Below are positions 20,751 through 27,786 of a stretch of DNA of 52,129 nucleotides, in pieces; position 1 is the stretch's first letter; the number at the start of each line of letters is the position of its first letter. Made by a program: the position numbers and the translations under genes. The stretch covers positions 1 to 52,129 of IMG/VR virus record IMGVR_UViG_3300046330_000118; one strand, given 5' to 3'. The stretch is from a virus. The notes beneath the pieces are model-generated. The model did not search any database and was not told where the DNA came from. It saw only the letters and a list, made by a program, of their open reading frames with translations.

Positions 20751-21749
20751 ATGACTGTGCAGCTAAACGAAAACCTGGCGTTTTCAGCACCTTCTGGCAA
20801 GGGCAACAAGTGGCGCATCAAGGTTATCGAGGCTGGCTGGGGTAGCTCAGGCTACTACGCAGCTGACATGCTTGCTGAGTTTGGCCCTCGAACCTTTAAG
20901 GCTGGAACTAAGGTATTTATGAACCACCCTGGCGCTAGCGAGTCTAACGACCGCCCAGAGCGTGACGTTCACCAGTTGGCCGGAAAGCTAACCAGTGACG
21001 CAGTATTCCAGGAGAATGGTCTATTCGCAGAAGTCGAATTTTACTCACACTACGCACCAATCATCCGAGAGATGGCTGGCGACGTAGGTTTGTCAATTCG
21101 TGCAACTGGCTCCGTCAAGATTGGCGAAGCTGAGGGGCGAGAAGGTCCTATCGTCGAATCGCTATCGGATGATGATCCAATGACGAGCGTTGATGTGGTA
21201 ACCGTAGCAGGAGCGGGCGGTAAGTTTGTTTCGCTGCTCGAAAGCTACAAAATCAAAGAGGAAGCTACAATCGTAGCCGAATCTTCTATGGAAGGAAATA
21301 GAATGTCTATTACTAAGGAAGAGTTTGATTCAGCTATCGCTGAGTTGAAGAACACCCTTGTTGAGGCACTCAGCCCTCTTAAGGAGTCAGTAATGGCTCT
21401 TGTTGAGGCAGCTACTCCTGCTGACGACGAGAAGACTGAAGACGAGGCTACCGAAGAGGTAGCAATCGACCCAGTTGAAGTTGCTGAGAAGTTCAACGAG
21501 TCAGGTCTACCAAAGATTGCGCTTACCCGCGTAGCTGAGGCCCTGAAATCAGAAACCAACACCAAGACCGTTGATGAACTAATCGAGTCTGAGAAGGCAT
21601 ACGCTGACTCAATTCGCGAGAGCATCAAGGCAACCGCTCCAGCTACTGCTGAGGTTGTTGGCGTTGTCCACGAGGCTAACAAGGCCGCAACCACCGCTGG
21701 TAACGACGACTACGATTCAGTAATCGCTCGCCTAACTGGCAAGAACTAA
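20751..21749 (+). CDS. Capsid maturation protease fused to scaffold
   Basis: The N-terminal 175 or so residues of this 332-residue protein look like a herpesvirus-assemblin/S78-type prohead protease. A His in VFMNHPG (residue 59) and a Ser in DVGLSIRATG (residue 115) are the likely dyad. The C-terminal half is acidic and helical (TPADDEKTEDEATEEVA) with a Lys-containing tail, as in scaffolds. It lies between portal and capsid genes. An internal ATG at 21303 with a GAAGGAAA site could yield the scaffold alone. Confidence 0.8.
   Translation: MTVQLNENLAFSAPSGKGNKWRIKVIEAGWGSSGYYAADMLAEFGPRTFKAGTKVFMNHPGASESNDRPERDVHQLAGKLTSDAVFQENGLFAEVEFYSHYAPIIREMAGDVGLSIRATGSVKIGEAEGREGPIVESLSDDDPMTSVDVVTVAGAGGKFVSLLESYKIKEEATIVAESSMEGNRMSITKEEFDSAIAELKNTLVEALSPLKESVMALVEAATPADDEKTEDEATEEVAIDPVEVAEKFNESGLPKIALTRVAEALKSETNTKTVDELIESEKAYADSIRESIKATAPATAEVVGVVHEANKAATTAGNDDYDSVIARLTGKN
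21303..21749 (+). CDS. Nested in-frame scaffold protein (proposed)
   Basis: ATG 21303 lies at codon 185 of the protease gene, eight bases after a GAAGGAAA ribosome site. It would give a 148-residue product starting MSITKEEFDSAIAELKNTLV that covers only the helical acidic scaffold. Nested scaffold genes of this kind are established for lambda Nu3. The protein start is inferred from the ribosome site and domain boundary. Confidence 0.5.
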   Translation: MSITKEEFDSAIAELKNTLVEALSPLKESVMALVEAATPADDEKTEDEATEEVAIDPVEVAEKFNESGLPKIALTRVAEALKSETNTKTVDELIESEKAYADSIRESIKATAPATAEVVGVVHEANKAATTAGNDDYDSVIARLTGKN

Positions 21750-21762
21750 GGAAAGGCACATC

Positions 21763-22089
21763 ATGGCTCTTAACGAGATCTATGCAGTAGCTAACAGCCT
21801 ATCATTCCCTGTAGCGGACACCGTTGTATCTGGTGACCTTGTACAGGTTGGACAGGTAGTTGGTATTGCTGAGCACGACGCGAAGGAAAAGGAAGATGGC
21901 AACACCTACGCTACTCTTAAGCTTACCGGCGCATTCAAACTAGAGACTGCAGACACCGTTTCTGTTGGCGCAAAGGTATACGTTAGCTCAGCTGGCGCAG
22001 TTACCACCACCGCTACCAGCAACAAGTTGATCGGTCACGCTATCAAGGCTGGAACTGGCTACGTTGTAGTCCGTTTGCAGCAGAACTAA
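21763..22089 (+). CDS. DUF2190-like capsid decoration protein
   Basis: This 108-residue protein resembles the DUF2190 family of capsid decoration or head-fibre base proteins. It has a beta-rich layout with SGDLVQVGQVVGIAEHDA near 24-41, a VSVGAKVYVSSAGAVTT turn, and LIGHAIKAGTGYVVVRL at the end. It has a GGAAAGG site and lies directly before the major capsid gene. It probably sits on the capsid surface as trimers. Confidence 0.8.
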   Translation: MALNEIYAVANSLSFPVADTVVSGDLVQVGQVVGIAEHDAKEKEDGNTYATLKLTGAFKLETADTVSVGAKVYVSSAGAVTTTATSNKLIGHAIKAGTGYVVVRLQQN

Positions 22090-22102
22090 GGGACGGTAGA
22101 AA

Positions 22103-23212
22103 ATGACTGAAAACATTACTTCACGCCAGGTCGAAGCCGCTAAGCTCCTCGAAGGTGCTATCCGCGGTGACCGCCAGGACAAGCTAAAGCTACAGGAAGG
22201 TATCTCTACCTCTGACCTGCCAGTTCAGCTTGCACCAACCATCAACAAGATCATGCTTGCAAACTATGCAGAGCAGCCAAAGGTTTGGGACGCTTTCGCA
22301 ACCCGCCTAGTTGTTGATGACTTCCGCCCAACCCAGTACATGAACCTTGCTTACGAAGACGACGGTCTTGACAACGAAGGCGACAAGTTCCGCGCTGGCT
22401 CACTACCTACCGTTGGCGAGTACGACGAGTACCCAACTGCTGGCTGGTTCTCATTCTCTGAGGCTGAGTTCGCAGTGAAGAAGGCCGGTTCACGTATCCG
22501 CTTCTCATGGGAATCAATCATCAACGACGGCAACATCTCAATCCTTGAGCGTCTACCTCTCGAGCTTGCTCGCAAGGCAGCTGGCAAGGAAGACGAGGAA
22601 GTTACCAAGCAGCTAGTTACCTCTTCAGGTCTAAACACTGCTAACTTCAAGTCGGGTAACCAGAACCTACTAGCAGGCAACCCTGTGCTCTCACTAGAGT
22701 CACTAGAGGCTGCAATCACTGCTGCTAACGTTCAGACCTACAACGGCAACTCAATCACCCCACTTAGCCGCTTCGTTCTAGTTGTCCCACAGGCACTTGA
22801 GCTAACCGCTAAGAAGATCCTTGCTGTGCAGCAGGTTCGTACCGAGGTTACCTCTGGTGACACCGTTACTTCTGTTGTTGCAGGCAACCCAATCGCTTCT
22901 TCGATTCAGATCGTTGTAAACCCTTGGATTAAGAAGATCTACAACAACTCAAACGCTGACAAGTTCTGGTTCCTACTTCCAGTTCCTTCAGACACCATCA
23001 ACCCAGGTCTAGTACTTGGCTTCCTGCGCGGACACGAGGCTCCTGAGCTTCGCGTCAAGGCAAACGGTGGCTTGTACCTAGGCGGCGGTGCAGTACCTGC
23101 TCGCGAAGGTTCGTTCGACAACGACGACTTCGAGATGCGTATTCGCCACATCGCAACCGGTGGCTTCTTGCTACCAACTGGTACCATTGCATCAACCGGT
23201 GCTGGCGCTTAA
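22103..23212 (+). CDS. Major capsid protein (HK97 fold)
   Basis: This 369-residue protein is the likely HK97-fold capsid protein by size, position after the scaffold and decoration genes, and content. An N-terminal helical arm (ITSRQVEAAKLLEGAIRGDR) is followed by FSFSEAEFAVKKAGSRIRFS, an E-loop-like region, and a C-terminal segment with FEMRIRHIATGGFLLPTG typical of actinophage capsids. A terminator follows directly. The gene has a smooth, C-ending codon preference that fits high expression. Confidence 0.88.
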   Translation: MTENITSRQVEAAKLLEGAIRGDRQDKLKLQEGISTSDLPVQLAPTINKIMLANYAEQPKVWDAFATRLVVDDFRPTQYMNLAYEDDGLDNEGDKFRAGSLPTVGEYDEYPTAGWFSFSEAEFAVKKAGSRIRFSWESIINDGNISILERLPLELARKAAGKEDEEVTKQLVTSSGLNTANFKSGNQNLLAGNPVLSLESLEAAITAANVQTYNGNSITPLSRFVLVVPQALELTAKKILAVQQVRTEVTSGDTVTSVVAGNPIASSIQIVVNPWIKKIYNNSNADKFWFLLPVPSDTINPGLVLGFLRGHEAPELRVKANGGLYLGGGAVPAREGSFDNDDFEMRIRHIATGGFLLPTGTIASTGAGA

Positions 23213-23237
23213 TAGCCCAGTTCCCGAATAGCGAGAA

Positions 23238-23261
23238 CCCTCACCTTCGGGTGGGGGTTTT
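23238..23261 (+). terminator. Rho-independent terminator after the capsid gene
   Basis: CCCTCACC (23238-23245) and GGTGGGGG (23250-23257) form an 8-bp stem with one G-T pair around a TTCG tetraloop, followed by TTTTCTGCTTTCT. Confidence 0.88.
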
Positions 23262-23269
23262 CTGCTTTC

Positions 23270-23278
23270 TGGTACAAT
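23270..23278 (+). promoter_or_regulatory. Late promoter motif TGGTACAAT for a short RNA
   Basis: TGG plus TACAAT (23273-23278) directly follows the capsid terminator. RNA would start at about 23285. No protein gene lies between it and the next terminator at 23311-23350. Confidence 0.6.
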
Positions 23279-23284
23279 AGATGT

Positions 23285-23350
23285 ATCACGTTCCTCCTTC
23301 GTGAATGATTCTCGCCCTGTTGAGCTTTTGCTCCGGGGCGAGTTTCTTTT
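23285..23350 (+). ncRNA. Candidate 66-nt small RNA with CCUCC loop
   Basis: Between the promoter at 23270-23278 and a terminator lies a compact unit with no gene. The predicted RNA opens with a hairpin, TCACG (23286-23290) / CGTGA (23300-23304). Its nine-base loop is TTCCTCCTT, matching the anti-Shine-Dalgarno end of 16S rRNA. It closes with CTCGCCC (23311-23317) / GGGCGAG (23336-23342), an inner GAGC-TTTT-GCTC, and TTTCTTTT. C-rich loops of this kind pair with ribosome sites in several Gram-positive small RNAs. Expression and target are inference. Confidence 0.6.
23311..23350 (+). terminator. Rho-independent terminator of the small RNA
   Basis: A 7-bp GC-rich outer stem (23311-23317 with 23336-23342) with a smaller inner hairpin is followed by TTTCTTTT at 23343-23350. 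The next promoter motif begins five bases later. Confidence 0.85.
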
Positions 23351-23354
23351 ATGC

Positions 23355-23362
23355 GGTATAAT
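23355..23362 (+). promoter_or_regulatory. Late promoter motif GGTATAAT, leaderless start
   Basis: A consensus TATAAT at 23357-23362 is preceded by TGCGG. RNA should start near 23369 and the ATG of the collagen-like gene is at 23371, so the mRNA would be essentially leaderless. No ribosome site lies before that ATG. Confidence 0.7.
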
Positions 23363-23370
23363 AGAGCATA

Positions 23371-24096
23371 ATGATTATTCTTCCAGACCATAATTTACCT
23401 ACCCAGTCTGCTGACTGGGGGGATGCGGTCGAACGCGAGCTCAAGAAGCTTGACAAGAAGACTGGCGGCACTGGTGGGCGTGGCTCAAGTGGTGCTGAGG
23501 GGCCGCAGGGGCCTCAAGGAGAGGCTGGACCGCAGGGTCCGCAAGGAGAACAAGGTGTTCAAGGAGAAACAGGCGCTACGGGCGCTACAGGCCCTCAAGG
23601 CGCTACAGGACCGCAGGGAATCCAGGGTGAGGTCGGACCGACTGGCCCTCAAGGAGCTCAGGGGATACAAGGTCCTGCTGGTGCGGATGGTTTGGACGGG
23701 GCTACTGGACCAATGGGACCTCAGGGTCTACAAGGAGTTCAGGGCGATGCCGGGCCTCAAGGCATACAAGGAGTTCAGGGCGCGACAGGTGCTACGGGAC
23801 CTCAAGGTCCTGCTGGAAGTGATGGCCTCAATGGCGCAGATGGCGCTACGGGTCCTACTGGAGCTACTGGCGCTCAAGGCCCTAAAGGCGATAAGGGTGA
23901 CACTGGCAATCAGGGCCTTACCGGCCTATCGGCGTATCAAGTTGCACAACTTAATGGTTTTACTGGAACTGAGCAGGAATGGCTCGCAACGCTGGTAGGT
24001 CCAGCAGGTGCTCCATACGGTAATATAGACGGTGGAAGCCCAACAAGTATTTATGGCGGTATTCCTAGCATTGATGGCGGAAGCGTGATTATTTAA
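23371..24096 (+). CDS. Collagen-like fibre protein
   Basis: This 241-residue protein starts MIILPDHNLPTQSADWGDAV, an N-terminus echoed in the fibre at 43303 (PNSNLPTVSQPWGRSV), probably a virion-attachment segment. Residues about 34-190 are uninterrupted G-x-y repeats rich in GPQG, GATG and GIQG, expected to form a trimeric collagen helix. A SAYQVAQLNGFTGTEQEWLA segment follows. The end is PSIDGGSVII; IDGG recurs at the ends of the two fibre proteins downstream. Its place next to the capsid gene leaves open whether it is a head fibre or a tail fibre. Confidence 0.82.
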   Translation: MIILPDHNLPTQSADWGDAVERELKKLDKKTGGTGGRGSSGAEGPQGPQGEAGPQGPQGEQGVQGETGATGATGPQGATGPQGIQGEVGPTGPQGAQGIQGPAGADGLDGATGPMGPQGLQGVQGDAGPQGIQGVQGATGATGPQGPAGSDGLNGADGATGPTGATGAQGPKGDKGDTGNQGLTGLSAYQVAQLNGFTGTEQEWLATLVGPAGAPYGNIDGGSPTSIYGGIPSIDGGSVII

Positions 24097-24317
24097 TGGC
24101 AGTTCAAATTCAACTTAGAGGCGGCACACTCGCTGAGTGGACCTCCGCTAACCCTATTATCGCCATCCGTGAGATGGTGCTTGAAACAGACACCGACCAG
24201 TTTAAAATTGGAAACGGAGTAGACAACTACCTTGACCTGCCTTACGGCGGAATTCAAGGTCCAGCGGGCGCTAATGGTTCATTCGATGGAACTGTAATCG
24301 ATGGCGGAACCGCTTAA
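24096..24317 (+). CDS. Short fibre protein, Mtd-N-like
   Basis: This 73-residue protein resembles the N-terminal domain of phage receptor-binding proteins (Mtd_N-like). MAVQIQLRGGTLAEWTSANP and ETDTDQFKIGNGVDNYLDLP match the pattern of that fold, which often caps fibre proteins. It ends with a single collagen-like GPAGANG and the tail VIDGGTA. It overlaps both neighbours by TAATG. It may be an adaptor that joins other fibres to the virion. Confidence 0.75.
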   Translation: MAVQIQLRGGTLAEWTSANPIIAIREMVLETDTDQFKIGNGVDNYLDLPYGGIQGPAGANGSFDGTVIDGGTA

Positions 24318-24691
24318 TGTCAGAAGCAAAGCGATGCACAGACCACGAGTTTGTTCAGCACAAAAGAATTAATTCTGCTTGTGCAATTTGCTATAGGCGA
24401 TACAGCGCCTCAAAGTCTAGGCAATATCGAGTAGAGGCCGCCAATCTATTTAACGAGTATAAGGTAAAGACGGGCTGCGCTAAGTGCGGGTATAATGGTC
24501 ATTTTGCTGGACTTGAGTTTGACCACATTGTCGCCGTCAAGGGCGGCCTAAAAAGAAGTGGTATAAAAAGAACTAAAGCTTCGCTTGCTAAATTAATACA
24601 AGACGACAACATACAGGTTCTTTGCGCGACATGTCACAGAATCAAGACTTGGGAAAATGGCGACTATAAAAAAGACACTGAGATCGCCTAG
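24317..24691 (+). CDS. HNH endonuclease, free-standing
   Basis: This 124-residue protein has the HNH motif: CAKCGY near residue 54, GLEFDHIVAVKGG near 68, then DDNIQVLCATCHRIKTWENG. The four cysteines form the zinc-binding frame around FDHI and CHRIK. It interrupts a run of fibre genes and looks like a homing endonuclease; its codons (more A/T-rich) differ from the flanking fibre genes. It starts in a TAATG overlap, so it depends on translation of the upstream gene. Confidence 0.85.
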   Translation: MSEAKRCTDHEFVQHKRINSACAICYRRYSASKSRQYRVEAANLFNEYKVKTGCAKCGYNGHFAGLEFDHIVAVKGGLKRSGIKRTKASLAKLIQDDNIQVLCATCHRIKTWENGDYKKDTEIA

Positions 24692-24694
24692 TTA

Positions 24695-24703
24695 TGGTAG
24701 AAT
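24695..24703 (+). promoter_or_regulatory. Late promoter motif TGGTAGAAT, leaderless start
   Basis: TGG plus TAGAAT (24698-24703) lies right after the HNH gene. RNA should start near 24710, three bases before ATG 24713, and no ribosome site is present. Confidence 0.7.
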
Positions 24704-24712
24704 AGAGTTACA

Positions 24713-25723
24713 ATGGCTAATGAACTCCCTTCAAACGTAGGCTACGGTACTGTTACCGGACGCTTCCTTCTTGCCTACTCTGACAGTGCAGATGGCGACC
24801 TTTATCCAGATGGTGCGCCCGCAAAAGGCTCAGTTCTATTTACCCCATCTCCTAACTTTGTAAAGAACGTTACCGCATCTCCTGCGCCTGTAACCATTCT
24901 TCCTGCCACTATTTCCTGTGACCTTGACTCGGAGGGTTACCTTCTTGGCTACACTGGAACTCGCGGTGTTCGCCTAGTCGCAACCGATGACGCAGACAAC
25001 AACCCAGTCGACTGGACTTGGAAGGTTACCTTCCGTCTAACCGACGCTGATGGAACCCCAACTCGCGGCATCCCAGATTTCAGCTTTGAACTGCCTCAGG
25101 GCACAACTGTTGACCTGACAAGCGCCATGCCCGTGCCAGACGCAAATGGCACCTACTACCTGATTGGCCCAACTGGACCTACTGGCGCAACTGGCCCAAC
25201 CGGAGCCACCGGCGCAACTGGTGCCGCAGCAACTATCTCTGTTGGCACGGTGACTACCGGGGCTGCTGGCTCAAGTGCGTCTGTAACTAATGTCGGCACT
25301 ACTGGTGCTGCAGTCTTTGACATCGCGATTCCTCGTGGCGACAAGGGCGAAAAGGGTGACACCGGTAACACTGGTGCAACTGGCGCTACTGGTGCAACCG
25401 GCCTTAACTGGCAGGGTGTTTGGTCAAGCTCTACTGACTACGTAGATGACGATGCGGTTTACTACAATGGCGCTTCCTGGTTTGCCTCGGGGAACCCGAC
25501 CGTTGGCGAAGTCCCAGAGATTGGTGCAACCCACTGGATGCCGCTTGCACTACAGGGAGCAACTGGAGCAACTGGAGCCACTGGCCCACAGGGGCCTCAA
25601 GGTATTCAGGGTGAGCCTGGCAACCTAGGCGATCTAGCGGGAACCCTGCCTATCACTTACGTCGGTTCAACAATTGGATTCGACCCAACTTATATTTTGT
25701 TCATTGACGGAGGAACTGCCTAA
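24713..25723 (+). CDS. Fibre protein with collagen-like segments
   Basis: Residues 1-145 of this 336-residue protein form a beta-rich domain (GTVTGRFLLAYSDSADGD and LPATISCDLDSEGYLLGYTG), as in phage minor structural proteins. Two collagen-like blocks follow (GPTGPTGATG near 150-165 and KGDTGNTGATGATG near 215-230), split by a carbohydrate-binding-like WQGVWSSSTDYVDDDAVYYN segment near 233-252. A third GxY run precedes the tail ILFIDGGTA. The start looks leaderless and the gene overlaps the next by TAATG. Confidence 0.8.
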   Translation: MANELPSNVGYGTVTGRFLLAYSDSADGDLYPDGAPAKGSVLFTPSPNFVKNVTASPAPVTILPATISCDLDSEGYLLGYTGTRGVRLVATDDADNNPVDWTWKVTFRLTDADGTPTRGIPDFSFELPQGTTVDLTSAMPVPDANGTYYLIGPTGPTGATGPTGATGATGAAATISVGTVTTGAAGSSASVTNVGTTGAAVFDIAIPRGDKGEKGDTGNTGATGATGATGLNWQGVWSSSTDYVDDDAVYYNGASWFASGNPTVGEVPEIGATHWMPLALQGATGATGATGPQGPQGIQGEPGNLGDLAGTLPITYVGSTIGFDPTYILFIDGGTA

Positions 25724-27066
25724 TGCCTGTGCAGACTGTAATCAAAAAGCGCCGCGATACCGCTGCGAACTGGACCTCGACTAACCCTACTCTAGCCGCC
25801 GGTGAAGAGGGCTACGAGAGCGACACTGGCTTGTCTAAGACTGGTAACGGAACCAGCGCCTGGACCGTTCTGTCTTACGATGCAACCGCACACTCGAAGC
25901 AGATGGTCAAGGCTTCTGAAGCTGTCTCTAAAGGTCAAGCGGTTTATGTAAACGGTTCTGACGGAACCAACATGACTGTTGCTAAGGCATCAAACGCAAC
26001 CGAGGCGACTTCTTCTAAGACCTTTGGTTTGATGAATGGCACGACCGCTTCTGGCGCTTTGAACACCGTCGTCACCGAAGGCCTTCTTGGCGGGCTCGAC
26101 ACATCAGCGGCCGCTGCCGGCGACCCTGTGTGGCTTGGAACTTCTGGCAACCTGATCTTTGGTCTTGCGAACAAGCCAACCGCACCGGCGCACCTTGTCT
26201 TCATTGGCATTGTTGAACAGGCTCACGCAACAACTGGTAAGATTTTTGTAAAGGTTCAGAACGGCTTTGAGCTGCAGGAGCTGCACAACGTAAGCCTTTC
26301 TAGTCTTGCAAACAAGCAGGTTCTTCAGTACGACTCAGCAACCTCGCTTTGGAAGAACGCTACCATTTCTGCCGGTGTTGCTGTTTCGGAAACCGCACCA
26401 GCCTCGCCAACCGCTGGCGACTTGTGGTTTAATTCCGCCGACGCAAAGACATACATCTACTATGACTCAACTTGGGTTGAAATGGCACCAGCCGGACCCG
26501 CCGGTCCTACTGGACCAACTGGGGTTACCGGTGCTACCGGGTCGACTGGAGCAACCGGACCCGCCGGCCCTCCGGCAATGACGCTGATCTCGTCAACTAC
26601 TCTAGGTGCTGGCGTAAGCTCTGCAACGATTTCGTCAATCCCCCAGACATACAAAGAACTCAGAATTCAGTTGAGCTTCACTGGCTCTGTTGGTGGCCCT
26701 TCGGCGGCTACTGTAACCTTCAGCGGATCCACTTCTGGATATGGCTGGGGCTACGTTAACAGCTTCGCCAGCACCGGTACTGGCAACGTAACTCCGAACT
26801 ATAACTACGGAATAAACCAAGCAGCGATAGTCTTGCCTGGAATGACAGGTGGAAGCACTTGGGTTACTATTCCAGACTACTCAAACGCTACCGTCGCGAA
26901 GAACCTACAATTCTTCAACTACACCGGGTACATGAGCAGCACCGTCAACGATGGTGCTGGTGTCTGGAATAATAACACCACCGCAATTACTTCAATGGGC
27001 TTTAACTTTAGCAGTGTTAGCGGCTACAGCGCAGCTTACACAATTAACATTTGGGGAGTCAACTAA
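25723..27066 (+). CDS. Large fibre protein, candidate receptor binder
   Basis: This 447-residue protein opens with an Mtd-N-like segment (KKRRDTAANWTSTNPTLAAG and SKTGNGTSAW), followed by a beta domain, a TYIYYDSTWVEMAPAGP linker and a short collagen-like run (GPTGPTGVTG). Residues about 290-447 form a Gly/Ser/Asn-rich beta-sandwich with WGYVNS and NYGINQ segments that ends AAYTINIWGVN, as in tip domains of phage fibres. It likely contacts the host surface. Confidence 0.78.
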   Translation: MPVQTVIKKRRDTAANWTSTNPTLAAGEEGYESDTGLSKTGNGTSAWTVLSYDATAHSKQMVKASEAVSKGQAVYVNGSDGTNMTVAKASNATEATSSKTFGLMNGTTASGALNTVVTEGLLGGLDTSAAAAGDPVWLGTSGNLIFGLANKPTAPAHLVFIGIVEQAHATTGKIFVKVQNGFELQELHNVSLSSLANKQVLQYDSATSLWKNATISAGVAVSETAPASPTAGDLWFNSADAKTYIYYDSTWVEMAPAGPAGPTGPTGVTGATGSTGATGPAGPPAMTLISSTTLGAGVSSATISSIPQTYKELRIQLSFTGSVGGPSAATVTFSGSTSGYGWGYVNSFASTGTGNVTPNYNYGINQAAIVLPGMTGGSTWVTIPDYSNATVAKNLQFFNYTGYMSSTVNDGAGVWNNNTTAITSMGFNFSSVSGYSAAYTINIWGVN

Positions 27067-27275
27067 TGAAAATCTCTGAAATCAACTGCGAGACTGGCGA
27101 GTCAATTGAGCGCGACATGACTGCCGAGGAGATCGAGAAGCACGACTCCGAGTTGCTTCTGGCCGCCGAGATTCAGCTGCAAATTGAAGCAAAGCAGGCC
27201 GCGAAGCAAAGTGCACTTGCAACGCTTCAGCTACTTGGCCTAACCGAAGAACAAGCTTCGGCTCTCGCTATCTAG
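27066..27275 (+). CDS. Small fibre-associated helical protein, 69 aa
   Basis: ATG 27066 overlaps the upstream stop (TAATG). MKISEINCETGESIERDMTA leads into a long alanine/glutamine-rich helix (AAEIQLQIEAKQAAKQ) and ends with LGLTEEQASALAI. This resembles small proteins encoded after fibre genes in many phages, often called fibre-associated or assembly proteins. Function not shown. Confidence 0.65.
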   Translation: MKISEINCETGESIERDMTAEEIEKHDSELLLAAEIQLQIEAKQAAKQSALATLQLLGLTEEQASALAI

Positions 27276-27280
27276 GGTAA

Positions 27281-27288
27281 GGTAAAAT
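27281..27288 (+). promoter_or_regulatory. Late promoter motif GGTAAAAT, leaderless start
   Basis: TAAAAT at 27283-27288 preceded by AAGG. The ATG of the next gene starts exactly seven bases after the motif (27295), where transcription itself should begin. Confidence 0.65.
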
Positions 27289-27294
27289 AGTAAA

Positions 27295-27441
27295 ATGACA
27301 GCAATCGATTTTCCGGACTCGCCTACTTTAAACCAGCAGTTTACTGCATCTGGTCGAGTATGGCAGTGGAACGGCACCAGTTGGGACTCGGTTTCAACCA
27401 CCCCAGAATCACTCCATCCATTCCTAACTATGGGAGCATAA
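27295..27441 (+). CDS. Small structural protein, 48 aa
   Basis: ATG 27295 opens a 48-codon frame: MTAIDFPDSPTLNQQFTASG followed by RVWQWNGTSWD. The FPDSPTxNQxF plus WxWNGTxWD layout is common in short phage structural proteins and fibre segments, where it often caps receptor-binding proteins. The start looks leaderless and no ribosome site is seen. Confidence 0.72.
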   Translation: MTAIDFPDSPTLNQQFTASGRVWQWNGTSWDSVSTTPESLHPFLTMGA

Positions 27442-27444
27442 CCA

Positions 27445-27786
27445 ATGGCAATAACCTATAAAATCCTAGGGCAGGCTGCTCCTGCTAATAACACTAACGT
27501 CACCCTTTACACTGTGCCGACTGGCAAGCAGGCCATTTTGTCCTCGATTACTTTTGTATCTGGAGATAGCGCCAACAGTGTTAGAATTTTCGCTGTAAAG
27601 TCCGGTGAAACTGCTAATAACTCAACAAACGTAATCTACTATATTGGCACTGCCGCGACTACATCTTCTTATCAGTTCACTGATAAAATAACTCTAGCAG
27701 CAGGTGAGTCGATTGTTATTAAGCACTCTACTGGTGGCGAATGGGCCGCAATGGCAACTGTATTCGGAACTGAGATGGATATCTAA
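27445..27786 (+). CDS. Beta-rich virion protein, 113 aa
   Basis: This protein has an alternating beta pattern (VTLYTVPTGKQAILSSITFV) and Asn/Thr-rich loops, then AAGESIVIKHSTGGEW, as in small phage fibre or capsid-decoration domains. It overlaps the next gene by TAATG. The family is not recognised by name, but the context and fold pattern fit a structural role. Confidence 0.68.
   Translation: MAITYKILGQAAPANNTNVTLYTVPTGKQAILSSITFVSGDSANSVRIFAVKSGETANNSTNVIYYIGTAATTSSYQFTDKITLAAGESIVIKHSTGGEWAAMATVFGTEMDI

Noticed and set aside
23423-23998. Long plus-strand frame of 191 codons inside the collagen-like gene
   Set aside because: It is an alternate frame of the G-x-y repeat DNA, with repetitive Arg/Leu-rich content, no ribosome site and no family. 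It is a composition shadow.
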